Source: Sneathiella litorea
Lineage (GTDB): Bacteria > Pseudomonadota > Alphaproteobacteria > Sneathiellales > Sneathiellaceae
Reading direction: 5' to 3'
NCBI RefSeq assembly: GCF_009882915.1
Contig: NZ_WTUW01000001.1
Span: forward strand, 620,357 to 684,356
Length of the DNA: 64,000 bases
The notes under the pieces were generated by a model. The model was not told the origin of the DNA. It saw only the letters and a program-made list of their open reading frames with translations, and did not search any database. Numbering within the stretch: position 1 is the first letter of the stretch; each line of letters starts with the position of its first letter. A program made the position numbers and the translations under genes. Below, one piece after another: positions 1 through 8,012 of this stretch.

Positions 1-1
1 G

Positions 2-769
2 CGAAAGCTGATGAATGAGATTGGCCTGAACAATGTCCCTATCATCATGGCTGGCGGGGTTTGGCATGTCGACGAATGGGAACATTGGCTGGATAACCCG
101 GAAATTGGCCCGATCGCCTTCCAGTTCGGCACACGGCCGTTGCTCACGAAGGAAAGCCCCATATCCGACGCCTGGAAGAAAAAGCTGGGTACCCTGAGTA
201 AGGGCGATGTCTTTCTCAACAAATTCAGCCCGACGGGTTTCTGGTCTTCAGCGGTACGTAACGACTTCCTGGATGAACTAAAAGCCCGCTCGGAACGGCA
301 GGTTGCCTTTTCGAATGAGCCAGTCGGAGCGCATAATACCGCGTTCGGAACCGGTGCGCGCAAGCGGGAGGTATATCTGACGGCGGATGATAAATCCCGC
401 GCAGAAAGTTGGGTTGCCGCAGGCTATACGGAAGCAATGAAAACGCCAGATTCAACGCTGATTTTCGTCTCTCCTGGAAAAATGGGTGAAATCCGCAAGG
501 ATCAGATAGATTGCATGGGCTGTCTATCCCAATGTTCGTTCTCAAACTGGGCAGAAGGCGACAAGGGCAATACAGGCCGAAAAGCTGACCCGAGGAGTTT
601 CTGCATCCAGAAAACCCTGCAGGATGTCATTCATTCCGAAGCGAATATTGAGAATAACCTCATGTTTGCCGGACATGGCGCATATCGCTTCGCCACCGAT
701 CCGTTCTACGCAAATGGGTTTATTCCAACGGTAAAACAGCTTATTGAGCGGATTATGACAGGAAAATAA
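2..769 (+). CDS. Nitronate monooxygenase (NPD)-like flavin oxidoreductase, 3' end
   Basis: The reading frame is open to the left edge, so the gene begins outside the window; the ATG at 11 is internal. The visible 255 residues match the C-terminal part of NPD/YrpB-type FMN TIM-barrel proteins: a PIIMAGGVW strand followed by a glycine-rich turn, then FQFGTRPLLTKES, which in this family holds the FMN phosphate. Members oxidise alkyl nitronates or act as uncharacterised NAD(P)H-flavin oxidoreductases; the substrate cannot be told. A cysteine cluster (CMGCLSQC) lies about 80 residues before the end and is not needed in classical nitronate monooxygenases, so this is a family-level call. The gene is followed by a 116-base gap and irr. 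Confidence 0.7.
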   Translation, partial: RKLMNEIGLNNVPIIMAGGVWHVDEWEHWLDNPEIGPIAFQFGTRPLLTKESPISDAWKKKLGTLSKGDVFLNKFSPTGFWSSAVRNDFLDELKARSERQVAFSNEPVGAHNTAFGTGARKREVYLTADDKSRAESWVAAGYTEAMKTPDSTLIFVSPGKMGEIRKDQIDCMGCLSQCSFSNWAEGDKGNTGRKADPRSFCIQKTLQDVIHSEANIENNLMFAGHGAYRFATDPFYANGFIPTVKQLIERIMTGK

Positions 770-885
770 ACCACAAACGCTCATAAACATTCTGTTGCAG
801 ATTTGAATTATTAAAATAAGTACTATATAATTATATTGATATCCTTCGCTGGGAAGGTGTACGATTTATAGAGTATAGTCTAATC

Positions 886-1302
886 ATGCAGTCTGAATTG
901 GTTGATTTGGAAAAAAAACTAAGGAATGCACAGTTGCGACCGACCAAGCAGCGCTTGGCGCTGGCGCAGTTGTTGTATGCCGATGGCGACCGCCATATCA
1001 CAGCTGAACGTCTGCATAGTGAAGCGATTGAAGCCGGGGTCGCAATTTCCCTTGCGACTATTTACAATAACCTCCATCAATTTACCTCCGCAGGCCTCTT
1101 GAGAGAGGTGGTAGTCGATTCCAGCCGGTCTTATTTTGATACGAATATCGCCCCGCACCATCATTTTTTCCATGAACAAACCGGCAAGTTGGAAGATATT
1201 GCCGTAAACGATCTCAAGGTTGATAACATTCCCCCGCTCCCCGAAGGAATGGAAATTAGCAGCGTTGACGTAATTGTTCGGGTGAATTCTTCCCGCCGAT
1301 AA
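886..1302 (+). CDS. irr: Irr, Fur-family iron response regulator
   Basis: Fur-superfamily repressor/activator of 138 residues. The N-terminal winged helix runs from LRPTKQRLALAQLL to SLATIYNNLHQF (about residues 17-65), followed by the dimerisation half with the Irr-typical run APHHHFFHEQTG, the histidine cluster that binds haem or metal in Irr. The CxxC zinc sites of classical Fur are absent, as expected for Irr. There is no N-terminal haem-regulatory GCPWHD motif as in Bradyrhizobium Irr. In alphaproteobacteria Irr acts under iron limitation on iron-control elements, and such a box lies 31 bases after this gene in front of the rubrerythrin operon. No strong ribosome binding site is seen before the ATG; the start is chosen because it leaves a normal Irr N terminus. 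Confidence 0.9.
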   Translation: MQSELVDLEKKLRNAQLRPTKQRLALAQLLYADGDRHITAERLHSEAIEAGVAISLATIYNNLHQFTSAGLLREVVVDSSRSYFDTNIAPHHHFFHEQTGKLEDIAVNDLKVDNIPPLPEGMEISSVDVIVRVNSSRR

Positions 1303-1332
1303 GGCAATCCAAGCTCACCGCGAAGTTTCTTT

Positions 1333-1349
1333 TTTAGAAGAATTCTAGT
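1333..1349 (+). promoter_or_regulatory. Iron-control-element (Irr box) candidate
   Basis: The sequence TTTAGAAGAATTCTAGT is an inverted repeat with TTTAGAA and TTCTAGT arms around a 3-base spacer. It differs from the published ICE consensus TTTAGAANNNTTCTAAA at the last two bases. It ends three bases before the -35 box of the rubrerythrin promoter, the position where Irr is known to act positively in rhizobia. That Irr binds here is inference from motif and from the neighbouring irr gene. Confidence 0.7.
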
Positions 1350-1352
1350 TTA

Positions 1353-1381
1353 TTGACAGCCCTTTTTCCGGGACCTATATT
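1353..1381 (+). promoter_or_regulatory. Sigma-70 type promoter of the rubrerythrin operon
   Basis: TTGACA at 1353-1358 and TATATT at 1376-1381 are separated by exactly 17 bases, an almost perfect housekeeping promoter. Transcription would start near 1388, leaving a leader of about 55 bases before the ATG at 1445. An Irr-box-like palindrome abuts the -35 element. Confidence 0.75.
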
Positions 1382-1444
1382 ATTTGGGTAATCCTGTTCT
1401 GCCTTGAACAGACTCATTCCAAATTTTCATTCCAGGAGGACTTC

Positions 1445-1864
1445 ATGTCTCTAGCGGGAAGCAAAACCGAACAAAATCTGAAAGATGCCTTTGCAGGAGA
1501 ATCACAGGCAAACCGCCGTTATCTTTACTTCGCACAAAAAGCCGATGTTGAAGGATACAACGATGTTGCTACGGTTTTTCGCTCAACTGCAGAAGGTGAA
1601 ACCGGCCATGCGCACGGTCATCTAGAATATCTTGAAGAAGTCGGCGATCCGGCAACCGGTCTACCGATTGGTGGTACTGCCGACAACTTGAAAGCTGCGG
1701 TTGCCGGTGAAACCCACGAATATACAGATATGTATCCTGGTATGGCTAAAACCGCACGCGATGAAGGCCATGACGAGATTGCCGACTGGTTTGAAACCCT
1801 TGCCAAAGCGGAAAAGAGTCACGCTGGCCGTTTCCAGAAAGCACTCGATAACCTCGACGACTAA
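1445..1864 (+). CDS. Rubrerythrin-like diiron protein without rubredoxin domain
   Basis: Ferritin-like four-helix diiron protein of 139 residues. Two related helical halves each carry the ligand pattern: GESQAN then [11 protein letters not shown] in the first half, and GETHEY then [11 protein letters not shown] in the second (E and ExxH pairs). The C-terminal rubredoxin domain of classical rubrerythrin is missing, so electrons must come from another protein. The family scavenges peroxide in the cytoplasm. A strong AGGAGG ribosome site lies just before the ATG. It is the first gene of a likely operon with an iron-sulfur protein and a DUF3501 protein, a frequent trio in proteobacteria, and its promoter carries an Irr-box candidate, so iron or peroxide control is likely. 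Confidence 0.88.
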   Translation: MSLAGSKTEQNLKDAFAGESQANRRYLYFAQKADVEGYNDVATVFRSTAEGETGHAHGHLEYLEEVGDPATGLPIGGTADNLKAAVAGETHEYTDMYPGMAKTARDEGHDEIADWFETLAKAEKSHAGRFQKALDNLDD

Positions 1865-1886
1865 TTCGGTTTCGAATTCTAATTTC

Positions 1887-1918
1887 CGGGGTAGCGGGTT
1901 GAGAAATTCGCTACCCCG
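1887..1918 (+). terminator. Strong intercistronic hairpin after rubrerythrin
   Basis: CGGGGTAGCG (1887-1896) and CGCTACCCCG (1909-1918) form a perfect 10-bp stem with a 12-base loop. No run of T follows (TTGTCAATC), so it is either a leaky terminator or an mRNA-stabilising hairpin that would keep rubrerythrin message above the downstream genes. Confidence 0.6.
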
Positions 1919-1948
1919 TTGTCAATCACCTACATTCGGGGGAATATT

Positions 1949-3286
1949 ATGCGCGAAGGAAGCCTGGACGCGCCGACACGGCACATTATTGACTGGAATA
2001 ATCCCGACTTCTATGACGAGCAAAAGCTGGATGATGAATTACGCCGCGTATTCGATATCTGCCATGGCTGTCGCCGTTGTTTCAATCTTTGCGACTCCTT
2101 CCCCCGCCTGTTCGACCTGATCGACGCCTCAGAGACAGAGGAACTCGACTCCGTCGCATCGGAAGATTTCAAGCCCGTCGTCGATGCCTGCACGCTCTGC
2201 GATATGTGCTTCATGACCAAATGCCCCTATGTGCCGCCACATGAATTCAATCTTGATTTCCCGCATTTGATGCTGCGATATCGCGCCGTTGAAAAAAAGA
2301 ACGGCAAAGACAAGTTCGTAAGCCGCGAACTCGCCAAAACGGATCGGAATGGGAAACTCGCCGCCCCTGTTGCGCCTATCGCAAATTGGGCAACGAAGAA
2401 ATCAAACGGGATGACCCGCGGGATTATGGAGGCCACACTCGGCATCGATAAACATGCCGCTCTACCAAAATACCAATCGAAGACCCTTGAAGCCCGCGCC
2501 AAGGACAATCCGCTGGAGATCAACAAGGATGCGCCTGCCTATGGCCGCAAAGTGGTTATCTACGCAACTTGTTTTGGCAATTACAATAATCCCGCCACAG
2601 GTGAGGCCACTCGAAAAGTACTCGCCAAAAACGGTATTGAGACGGAAATTGTCTATCCGGGATGCTGCGGCATGCCCCTGATGGAGCAGGGCGACCTTGC
2701 AGGCGTCGTGGAAAACGCCAAAAAAGTCTCCGCCGAACTTGGTGGCTGGATTGACAAGGGATATGACGTCATCGCACTTGTTTCCTCCTGTGCCTTGATG
2801 CTGAAATTCGAATGGCCCCTGCTCGCCCCTGACGACGCCGCAATCGAAAAACTTTCCAAGGCAACATTTGATGTCGCTGAATATGTGATGGAGTTTGCTA
2901 AAAAGGAAGGCATGGCGGACGGCATGCAGCCGATTGGCGACAGCATGGCCATGCATCTCGCCTGCCATGCCCGGGCTCAGAATATGGGCGCCAAGGGAGC
3001 TGAAATACTACGCCTCATCCCGGATGCCAAGGTTACGGTTGTAGAACGCTGTTCCGGCCACGGCGGCTCCTGGGGCATCATGAAAGGGAATTATGAGACG
3101 GCGCTTAAGGTTGGCAAGCCAGCCGCCCGGAATGCCCTTAAATCCAATGCGAAATATATTGCATCGGAATGCCCGCTGGCGGCGGAACATTTGATGCAGG
3201 GAATTGAAAACCTTGATGCCGAAGGGGTAAATGCGAAATCCGCCTTACATCCAATAGAATTATTGGCGAAAGCCTACGGCCTTTAA
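1949..3286 (+). CDS. GlpC/HdrD-like iron-sulfur protein with CCG domains
   Basis: Protein of 445 residues. The N-terminal third has two 4Fe-4S ferredoxin-type motifs, CHGCRRCFNLC and CTLCDMCFMTKCP. The C-terminal part has the cysteine-rich CCG-type modules of heterodisulfide reductase subunit D and GlpC: one set around CFGN and PGCCGMP with SSCALM, the second around LACHAR and ERCSGHGG. Such proteins pass electrons between quinones or dehydrogenases and a partner redox enzyme. The ATG at 1949 is chosen because a GGGGGA ribosome site lies 5 bases upstream; an open extension to 1919 has none. It sits between rubrerythrin and a DUF3501 gene, so it probably supplies electrons to the rubrerythrin, which lacks its own rubredoxin. 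The true donor and acceptor are unknown. Confidence 0.85.
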   Translation: MREGSLDAPTRHIIDWNNPDFYDEQKLDDELRRVFDICHGCRRCFNLCDSFPRLFDLIDASETEELDSVASEDFKPVVDACTLCDMCFMTKCPYVPPHEFNLDFPHLMLRYRAVEKKNGKDKFVSRELAKTDRNGKLAAPVAPIANWATKKSNGMTRGIMEATLGIDKHAALPKYQSKTLEARAKDNPLEINKDAPAYGRKVVIYATCFGNYNNPATGEATRKVLAKNGIETEIVYPGCCGMPLMEQGDLAGVVENAKKVSAELGGWIDKGYDVIALVSSCALMLKFEWPLLAPDDAAIEKLSKATFDVAEYVMEFAKKEGMADGMQPIGDSMAMHLACHARAQNMGAKGAEILRLIPDAKVTVVERCSGHGGSWGIMKGNYETALKVGKPAARNALKSNAKYIASECPLAAEHLMQGIENLDAEGVNAKSALHPIELLAKAYGL

Positions 3287-3300
3287 GAGGAACGAAAACC

Positions 3301-3900
3301 ATGACTGCAGTTAAGAAACTTAAAATTACGGCAGAAGATATTCTGCCGCTCGGCGAGTACAAGAGGATCCGCAAAGAGCACAAGCAGAAACTTATTCCAA
3401 TCAAGAAGAACCGTCGGGTAGAGATTGGTCCCTTTGCGACCTTTTACTTCGAGAATTATGAGACCATGTGGTCGCAGATCCAGGAAATGCTGTATATCGA
3501 GCAGGGTGGCGATGAACAACTTCAAGACGAGCTCGCGGCTTATAACCCCCTCATTCCAAACGGATCGGAATTAGTCGCAACTTTCATGATTGAGATTGAT
3601 GACCCGGTCCGTCGTGATTTTATGCTGCGCCAACTTGGCCATATCGAGAAGACGATCTATCTCTCTGTCGGCGGAGAGAAAATTTACGCGGTCCCAGAAC
3701 AGGAAGTGGAGCGTACAACAGAGGATGGGAAAGCCTCCTCAATCCATTTCCTGCATTTTCCGCTGACGGACGCCCAGAAATCGGCATTCAAGGATCACGC
3801 AACAGAAGTTCAGCTTGGCATAGAGCATGAAAAATACGGGCATATTACCTTGATCAAGGGCGATACCCGCATAGCCTTGGCCGAGGATCTGGACAACTAG
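3301..3900 (+). CDS. DUF3501 family protein
   Basis: Soluble 199-residue protein of the DUF3501 family, recognised by the opening run ITAEDILPLGEYKRIR and the middle block GPFATFYFENYETMW followed by QIQEMLYIEQGG. Its function is unknown. Homologues are found next to rubrerythrin and HdrD-like iron-sulfur genes, the same order as here, which suggests an accessory role in that redox system. It starts 14 bases after the iron-sulfur gene with a GAGGAA ribosome site, so the three genes are very likely co-transcribed. No membrane segment and no cysteine-rich motif is seen. Confidence 0.82.
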   Translation: MTAVKKLKITAEDILPLGEYKRIRKEHKQKLIPIKKNRRVEIGPFATFYFENYETMWSQIQEMLYIEQGGDEQLQDELAAYNPLIPNGSELVATFMIEIDDPVRRDFMLRQLGHIEKTIYLSVGGEKIYAVPEQEVERTTEDGKASSIHFLHFPLTDAQKSAFKDHATEVQLGIEHEKYGHITLIKGDTRIALAEDLDN

Positions 3901-3908
3901 ACGCGCTG

Positions 3909-4406
3909 TTAGCGGATTTTTTCGCTCTCATAAACGCCATAAAACTGGCTGGCCAAAAGCCAGCCGGTGAGGCCGGCAATCTCGATTTCACACCAGCGTC
4001 CGTCGCATTCCTCAAGCTTACCCACAACGCCTGGTTCGGCAAGCAACACAACCGGGCTACCTTCGTCCGGAGCTTCATAGACCGCGCGTACCTCGCTCGT
4101 GATGATCAAGGTGCGCCGACTGCTAATTAGATTTCGGTGAACCCAACCGACGGAACCATCAATATCGCGAATTTGCCTCCAGAGTTCATACTCCTCAATA
4201 ATCTCTACCGGCCAGCCCTCGCGGACATATACCCACTTGATAGGATAACGGGTTCCCGGCCCCGCGCGAACATTAACCTTGTCGGACGACAGGGAAACAA
4301 AGCGCGGTATTGGCAAGCCGGTCTCGGAACCGGTCGAGCCAGCATTGGCCTGCGGAGCAAGAAAAATTAAAACAAAAAAGCCAAGAAGGAGGATGCTGCG
4401 TTTCAA
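3909..4406 (-). CDS. Secreted SH3-domain protein
   Basis: A 165-residue protein with a clear signal peptide (short basic start, hydrophobic run ILLLGFFVLIFL, cleavage after QANA) and two bacterial SH3-like repeats. The first holds the typical VNVRAGPGTRYPIKWVY and VGWVHRNL strands, the second GVVGKLEECDGRWCEIEI and GWLLASQF. Bacterial SH3 domains of this kind bind peptidoglycan or act as periplasmic adaptors. The start is a TTG with an AAGG-type site about 10 bases upstream; no better ATG keeps the signal peptide. It converges with the DUF3501 gene, 8 bases away, and is divergent from the dehydrogenase gene. Confidence 0.82.
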   Translation of the reverse strand: MKRSILLLGFFVLIFLAPQANAGSTGSETGLPIPRFVSLSSDKVNVRAGPGTRYPIKWVYVREGWPVEIIEEYELWRQIRDIDGSVGWVHRNLISSRRTLIITSEVRAVYEAPDEGSPVVLLAEPGVVGKLEECDGRWCEIEIAGLTGWLLASQFYGVYESEKIR

Positions 4407-4586
4407 TGTGCCAGTACCTTTTGTATAACAGGCGTTCGCCCATCTTATGCCGTGTGACAGGGTATCGGGTCAAGAGGACAAAAAACCCAGCCTCTTAATC
4501 CAAGGTCGCAATTGTATCCGCCAACATGATCTGCTAGATAATGTCAGTTGGTCTTGTCAATAATCCAGGAACAAGAGAGTCATCAT

Positions 4587-5573
4587 ATGCCGCAGAAGAA
4601 ACCCGTCGTTGTTGTTACAAGAAGGCTTCCAGACGTAATCGAAACCCGAATGATGGAGCTTTTCGATACGCGGCTGAATCATGATGATGTACCGATGACC
4701 CAAAGCCAGCTGATCGAAGCGGTGAAGATGGCGGATGTTCTGGTGCCAACTGTAACTGATAAAATCGACCTTGGGGTGCTCAGCCAGACGAATCCCAATC
4801 TAAAACTGATTGCCAGCTTCGGCACAGGCGTTGACCATATTGATCTTGCGACAGCCCGTCAGCGCGGCATTATCGTAACGAATACACCAGGTGTCCTGAC
4901 GGAAGATACCGCGGATATGACCATGGCCCTGATTATGGCGGTGCCACGCCGCCTGACCGAAGGGGAACGTATGATGAGGTCTGGTAACTGGAAGGGATGG
5001 TCACCAACCAGCATGCTTGGACACCGGATCTGGGGAAAACGTCTGGGCATTGTAGGGATGGGCCGGATTGGCCAGGCCGTTGCCCGCCGCGCACGGGCTT
5101 TTGGACTCTCCATCCATTATCATAACCGTAACCGACTGCCTGAATTTGTCGAGAATGAGCTGGAAGCGACCTATTGGGAAAGTCTCGACCAAATGCTGGC
5201 CCGCATGGATATTGTATCCATTAACTGCCCGCACACACCGGCAACATTCCATCTTCTCAACGCGCGCCGCCTAGCCCTCCTGCAGCCAAGCTGCTACGTG
5301 GTCAACACCTCTCGCGGTGAAGTTGTCGATGAGAATGCCCTGACACGTCTCCTGCGAAACGGCAAGATTGCTGGTGCTGGTCTTGATGTGTTTGAACATG
5401 AACCTGCTGTCAATCCGCGCCTTATGGAGCTTGATAACGTTATCCTGTTGCCACATATGGGTTCCGCGACTATCGAGGGACGTATTGATATGGGCGAGAA
5501 GGTGCTGATAAATATCAAAACCTTTATTGATGGGCATACACCGCCCGACCGGGTTTTACAGGCAATGCTCTAA
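4587..5573 (+). CDS. D-isomer-specific 2-hydroxyacid dehydrogenase
   Basis: NAD(P)-dependent enzyme of 328 residues in the glyoxylate/hydroxypyruvate reductase group. The nucleotide-binding signature GMGRIGQAVARRA is intact and is followed by the catalytic triad of the family: Arg in NTSRGEVVDE, Glu in DVFEHEP and His in LLPHMGSAT. It reduces a small 2-oxo acid such as glyoxylate or hydroxypyruvate; the exact substrate is not decided by these motifs. The ATG at 4587 is preferred over the frame's first start at 4548 because AAGAGAG lies 8 bases upstream and the protein then begins with a normal N-terminal strand (PVVVVTRRLP). Confidence 0.88.
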   Translation: MPQKKPVVVVTRRLPDVIETRMMELFDTRLNHDDVPMTQSQLIEAVKMADVLVPTVTDKIDLGVLSQTNPNLKLIASFGTGVDHIDLATARQRGIIVTNTPGVLTEDTADMTMALIMAVPRRLTEGERMMRSGNWKGWSPTSMLGHRIWGKRLGIVGMGRIGQAVARRARAFGLSIHYHNRNRLPEFVENELEATYWESLDQMLARMDIVSINCPHTPATFHLLNARRLALLQPSCYVVNTSRGEVVDENALTRLLRNGKIAGAGLDVFEHEPAVNPRLMELDNVILLPHMGSATIEGRIDMGEKVLINIKTFIDGHTPPDRVLQAML

Positions 5574-5638
5574 AACGGGAATTCTTGCGCTTTCCTTCGT
5601 TCTGACGGATCATGCGCCTTTTACTGAAGGGGGGCGCC

Positions 5639-6271
5639 ATGTTTTCGGATTTCGTCACCATTCTCGATCTGGTTGGTGTCGCGGTCTTTGCCGCAACAGG
5701 TAGTCTGGTCGCTAGCCGCAAGGAAATGGACCTGATCGGTTTCGGTATGATGGCCACCTTTACTGGCATCGGCGGCGGAACATTGCGCGATGTAATACTG
5801 GACCGGCCCGTATTCTGGATTGCAGATCAACGGTACCTGCTAGTTTGCCTGACAATTGCAGTGCTTCTCTTTTTCTTCGCCTCCCATGTTCAAAAGCGCT
5901 ATGTCGTCCTGATCTGGAGCGATGCAATCGGTTTAGCCGCCTTTGCTGTGCTGGGTGCCGAGATTGCACAATCGAGTGGAGCAAGCCCCATGGTCGCTAT
6001 TGTGCTCGGTATGATCACTGCCACATTTGGAGGGCTTGCGCGTGACCTCGTCGCAGGGGAGCCGCCTCTTCTGCTTAAACAGGAAATCTACGCAACGGCG
6101 GCGCTCGTCAGTGCGACAGTCTATATCATTACCGTCGATAACACAGATATTGCGCCCATCCTTGCCGCCTGCATTGCGATTGGGATTGGGTTCAGTATCC
6201 GCGCCGGTGCCATCCTGTTTAGGTGGACTTTACCGCGCTATAGACAGCGCGCGGGAAGGAACTACAAATAG
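5639..6271 (+). CDS. TRIC-type trimeric intracellular cation channel family protein (UPF0126)
   Basis: Integral membrane protein of 210 residues with about seven hydrophobic helices. It shows the duplicated half-repeat of the bacterial TRIC/YicG family: GIGGGTLRDV in the first half and FGGLARDLVAGE in the second, the kinked glycine-rich segments that line the pore. The family forms homotrimeric cation channels in the inner membrane. The ATG at 5639 is preceded by a strong AAGGGGGGC ribosome site; an upstream ATG at 5612 lacks one. A hairpin at 6281-6307 follows. A link with the preceding dehydrogenase gene is possible but not shown. Confidence 0.85.
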   Translation: MFSDFVTILDLVGVAVFAATGSLVASRKEMDLIGFGMMATFTGIGGGTLRDVILDRPVFWIADQRYLLVCLTIAVLLFFFASHVQKRYVVLIWSDAIGLAAFAVLGAEIAQSSGASPMVAIVLGMITATFGGLARDLVAGEPPLLLKQEIYATAALVSATVYIITVDNTDIAPILAACIAIGIGFSIRAGAILFRWTLPRYRQRAGRNYK

Positions 6272-6280
6272 CGCAAATAA

Positions 6281-6307
6281 AAACGGCGGCTCTATAAGCC
6301 ACCGTTT
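6281..6307 (-). terminator. Rho-independent terminator, best fit to the minus-strand VPLPA gene
   Basis: AAACGGCGGCT and AGCCACCGTTT form an 11-bp stem with one mismatch and a 5-base loop. Read on the minus strand the stem is followed by TTTTTATTT, a proper T tract, so it terminates the VPLPA-CTERM gene. It could also slow transcription from the TRIC gene on the other strand. Confidence 0.7.
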
Positions 6308-6332
6308 GAAATAGGAGTATTTCGTCTAAAGT

Positions 6333-6944
6333 CTAGACTGTCGAAACTACGGATTTACGACGCTTGCGCCAGCCAATAAACCCGAGTGCAGCAAGACCTG
6401 CACCATAAAGAGGCAAAGCAGCAGGAAGCGGCACAGCCGAGACAGTCAAATTCGCATATTCAAATGCGTTGCTTTCAGACGTGAAGCGGATTTCATCAAA
6501 AACGCCTGTTGCCATAATAGAGGCAACGATAAATCCAAGACCATTGTTGACGCTGCTAAGCTGACTGTCATCACCAGAGAGGGCGTCTACCCAGTTGCCC
6601 TGATAATAAAATTCCAGGCCGTTGTAGGTATCGACAGATCCCCACATGAAATCCACTGCGTAGTATCCAGTGTCGAAAACATAGGAGGCGTAGGAATTTT
6701 TCTGTATAGAAGTGTAGGTGCCAATCCCATCGAGAGCGGTCCCCTGCCAAGGCGAGCGGTATTCATTCGGCACAGACGTTGTCAGGTTCTGATTAACCGT
6801 GCCAACGGACGTTGTCGGAGCGGGAACGCCTGTATCGGCTGTGGGTACATCAACTGTCCAGGAAATGATTGCTGATTGGGCCGGTAGGGTAAAGGCGAAA
6901 GTAAGGCCTGCCACCGCCATAAATGTTTTAACGAATTTAATCAT
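6333..6944 (-). CDS. VPLPA-CTERM sorting domain protein
   Basis: Secreted protein of 203 residues. It has an N-terminal signal peptide ending near PAQSA and a C-terminal tripartite sorting signal: VPLPAALPLYGAGLAALG, a short hydrophobic helix and a basic tail WRKRRK. This is the VPLPA variant of PEP-CTERM, processed by an exosortase and usually linked to exopolysaccharide. The central part is Ser/Thr/Asn-rich with no cysteine and no recognised enzyme motif, so its role is probably structural at the cell surface. An AGGAG ribosome site precedes the ATG. No exosortase gene is in the window. Confidence 0.82.
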   Translation of the reverse strand: MIKFVKTFMAVAGLTFAFTLPAQSAIISWTVDVPTADTGVPAPTTSVGTVNQNLTTSVPNEYRSPWQGTALDGIGTYTSIQKNSYASYVFDTGYYAVDFMWGSVDTYNGLEFYYQGNWVDALSGDDSQLSSVNNGLGFIVASIMATGVFDEIRFTSESNAFEYANLTVSAVPLPAALPLYGAGLAALGFIGWRKRRKSVVSTV

Positions 6945-7303
6945 AGTTAGGTACTCCTACTCGTGTGCTAAATCATGCAACAAACGAAAATTCAAAAAAT
7001 ATTATGCCCGACGGTCGAAAAATATTTCTTAACCTCAGCGCATCCTGCGCACCCAAAGTAATGGTAAAGGCAAATTCTCTAATTTAATGACACATAAGTG
7101 ACAATTTGCCGCCCTATTGTCAACACAATTTAACCAGTATTTACGCAAAAACTCATATAAACTTTTGTAAAATCATGAGAAATTTCTGTCTTTATAAGTG
7201 CGATTATATTTTCCACTATATCATTGATATAGTTAATTTTTTTATAATTATAGTTAATCTTTCCTGATTCGATTCAGAGCTTTGCTACCGACAAACGAAT
7301 TAG
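6945..7303. other. AT-rich gene-free stretch
   Basis: About 360 bases between two minus-strand genes with no supported reading frame. It is markedly AT-rich (runs such as TTTTTTTATAATTATAG) and should hold the promoter of the VPLPA-CTERM gene. I see no hairpin, RNA gene or repeat that can be defended. Confidence 0.5.
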
Positions 7304-7948
7304 CTATCCCAATAGACCACTGTCGCGAATACCATTGAAAATAAATTGCACCGCAAGAGCGGCCAACAGGACACCAACAACCCGGGAAATTACGTGAAGT
7401 CCGGTCACACCGAGAAGTTTCTGCACCTGTGTCGCCAGCAACATGAGCAAAAAGGTCAGCAGTATTGTGCCCAAAAGAACGGCGATAACCACGGCCGACA
7501 GTAATGTATCCCCTTTTGTATCGGCAACGAGCAATACCGCCGCCCCAATTGCGCCTGGACCGGCTATCAAGGGAGTCGCTAGGGGAAAGACCGATACATC
7601 CTTTTTGCCCTGGGCCTCTATTTTTTCTTCATCCGTCGCAGTGGTACTTCCGGAGTCACGCGCAAAGACCATGTCGATCGCGATTAACAGCAGCAAAATG
7701 CCGCCTGAGGCCTGTAATGCCGGTAAGGTTATACCAAAGCTGGTCAGCACCGCTTTTCCAAAGAGCGCAAAAAACAGGAGGATGCCGCCGCCAATCAGCG
7801 ACCCTTTTAGAGCCATCTGCCGTCGTTCACGTGGTGTCGCCTTCACTGTAAGCGCAGCGAACAGGGCCGCTACATCCAACGGCCCGATGGTCGCAAAAAA
7901 AGTTGTAAAGGCTACAAGCGCGGTTTCCAGCATTAAATCTTTCACCAT
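7304..7948 (-). CDS. MarC family inner-membrane protein
   Basis: Protein of 214 residues with six hydrophobic segments in two groups of three separated by a charged loop (around residues 95-120, rich in Lys/Glu/Thr). The signatures FFATIGPLDV near the N terminus and FPLATPLIAGPGAIGAAV in the second half are the paired conserved helices of the MarC/UPF0056 family. The name comes from the mar locus but no resistance function has held up; the activity is unknown. It stands 64 bases downstream of polA on the same strand. Confidence 0.85.
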   Translation of the reverse strand: MVKDLMLETALVAFTTFFATIGPLDVAALFAALTVKATPRERRQMALKGSLIGGGILLFFALFGKAVLTSFGITLPALQASGGILLLLIAIDMVFARDSGSTTATDEEKIEAQGKKDVSVFPLATPLIAGPGAIGAAVLLVADTKGDTLLSAVVIAVLLGTILLTFLLMLLATQVQKLLGVTGLHVISRVVGVLLAALAVQFIFNGIRDSGLLG

Positions 7949-8012
7949 CCGGCGGGGTCTTTTGTTACCCTAACCCGCGCGAGCACCGGTCGCAAGAAAG
8001 GCTTGCGGCAAC

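Noticed and set aside
11-769. ATG at 11 as the true start of the first gene
   Set aside because: The frame is open to the window edge and the FMN-binding N-terminal half of the family is missing, so the gene starts further left.
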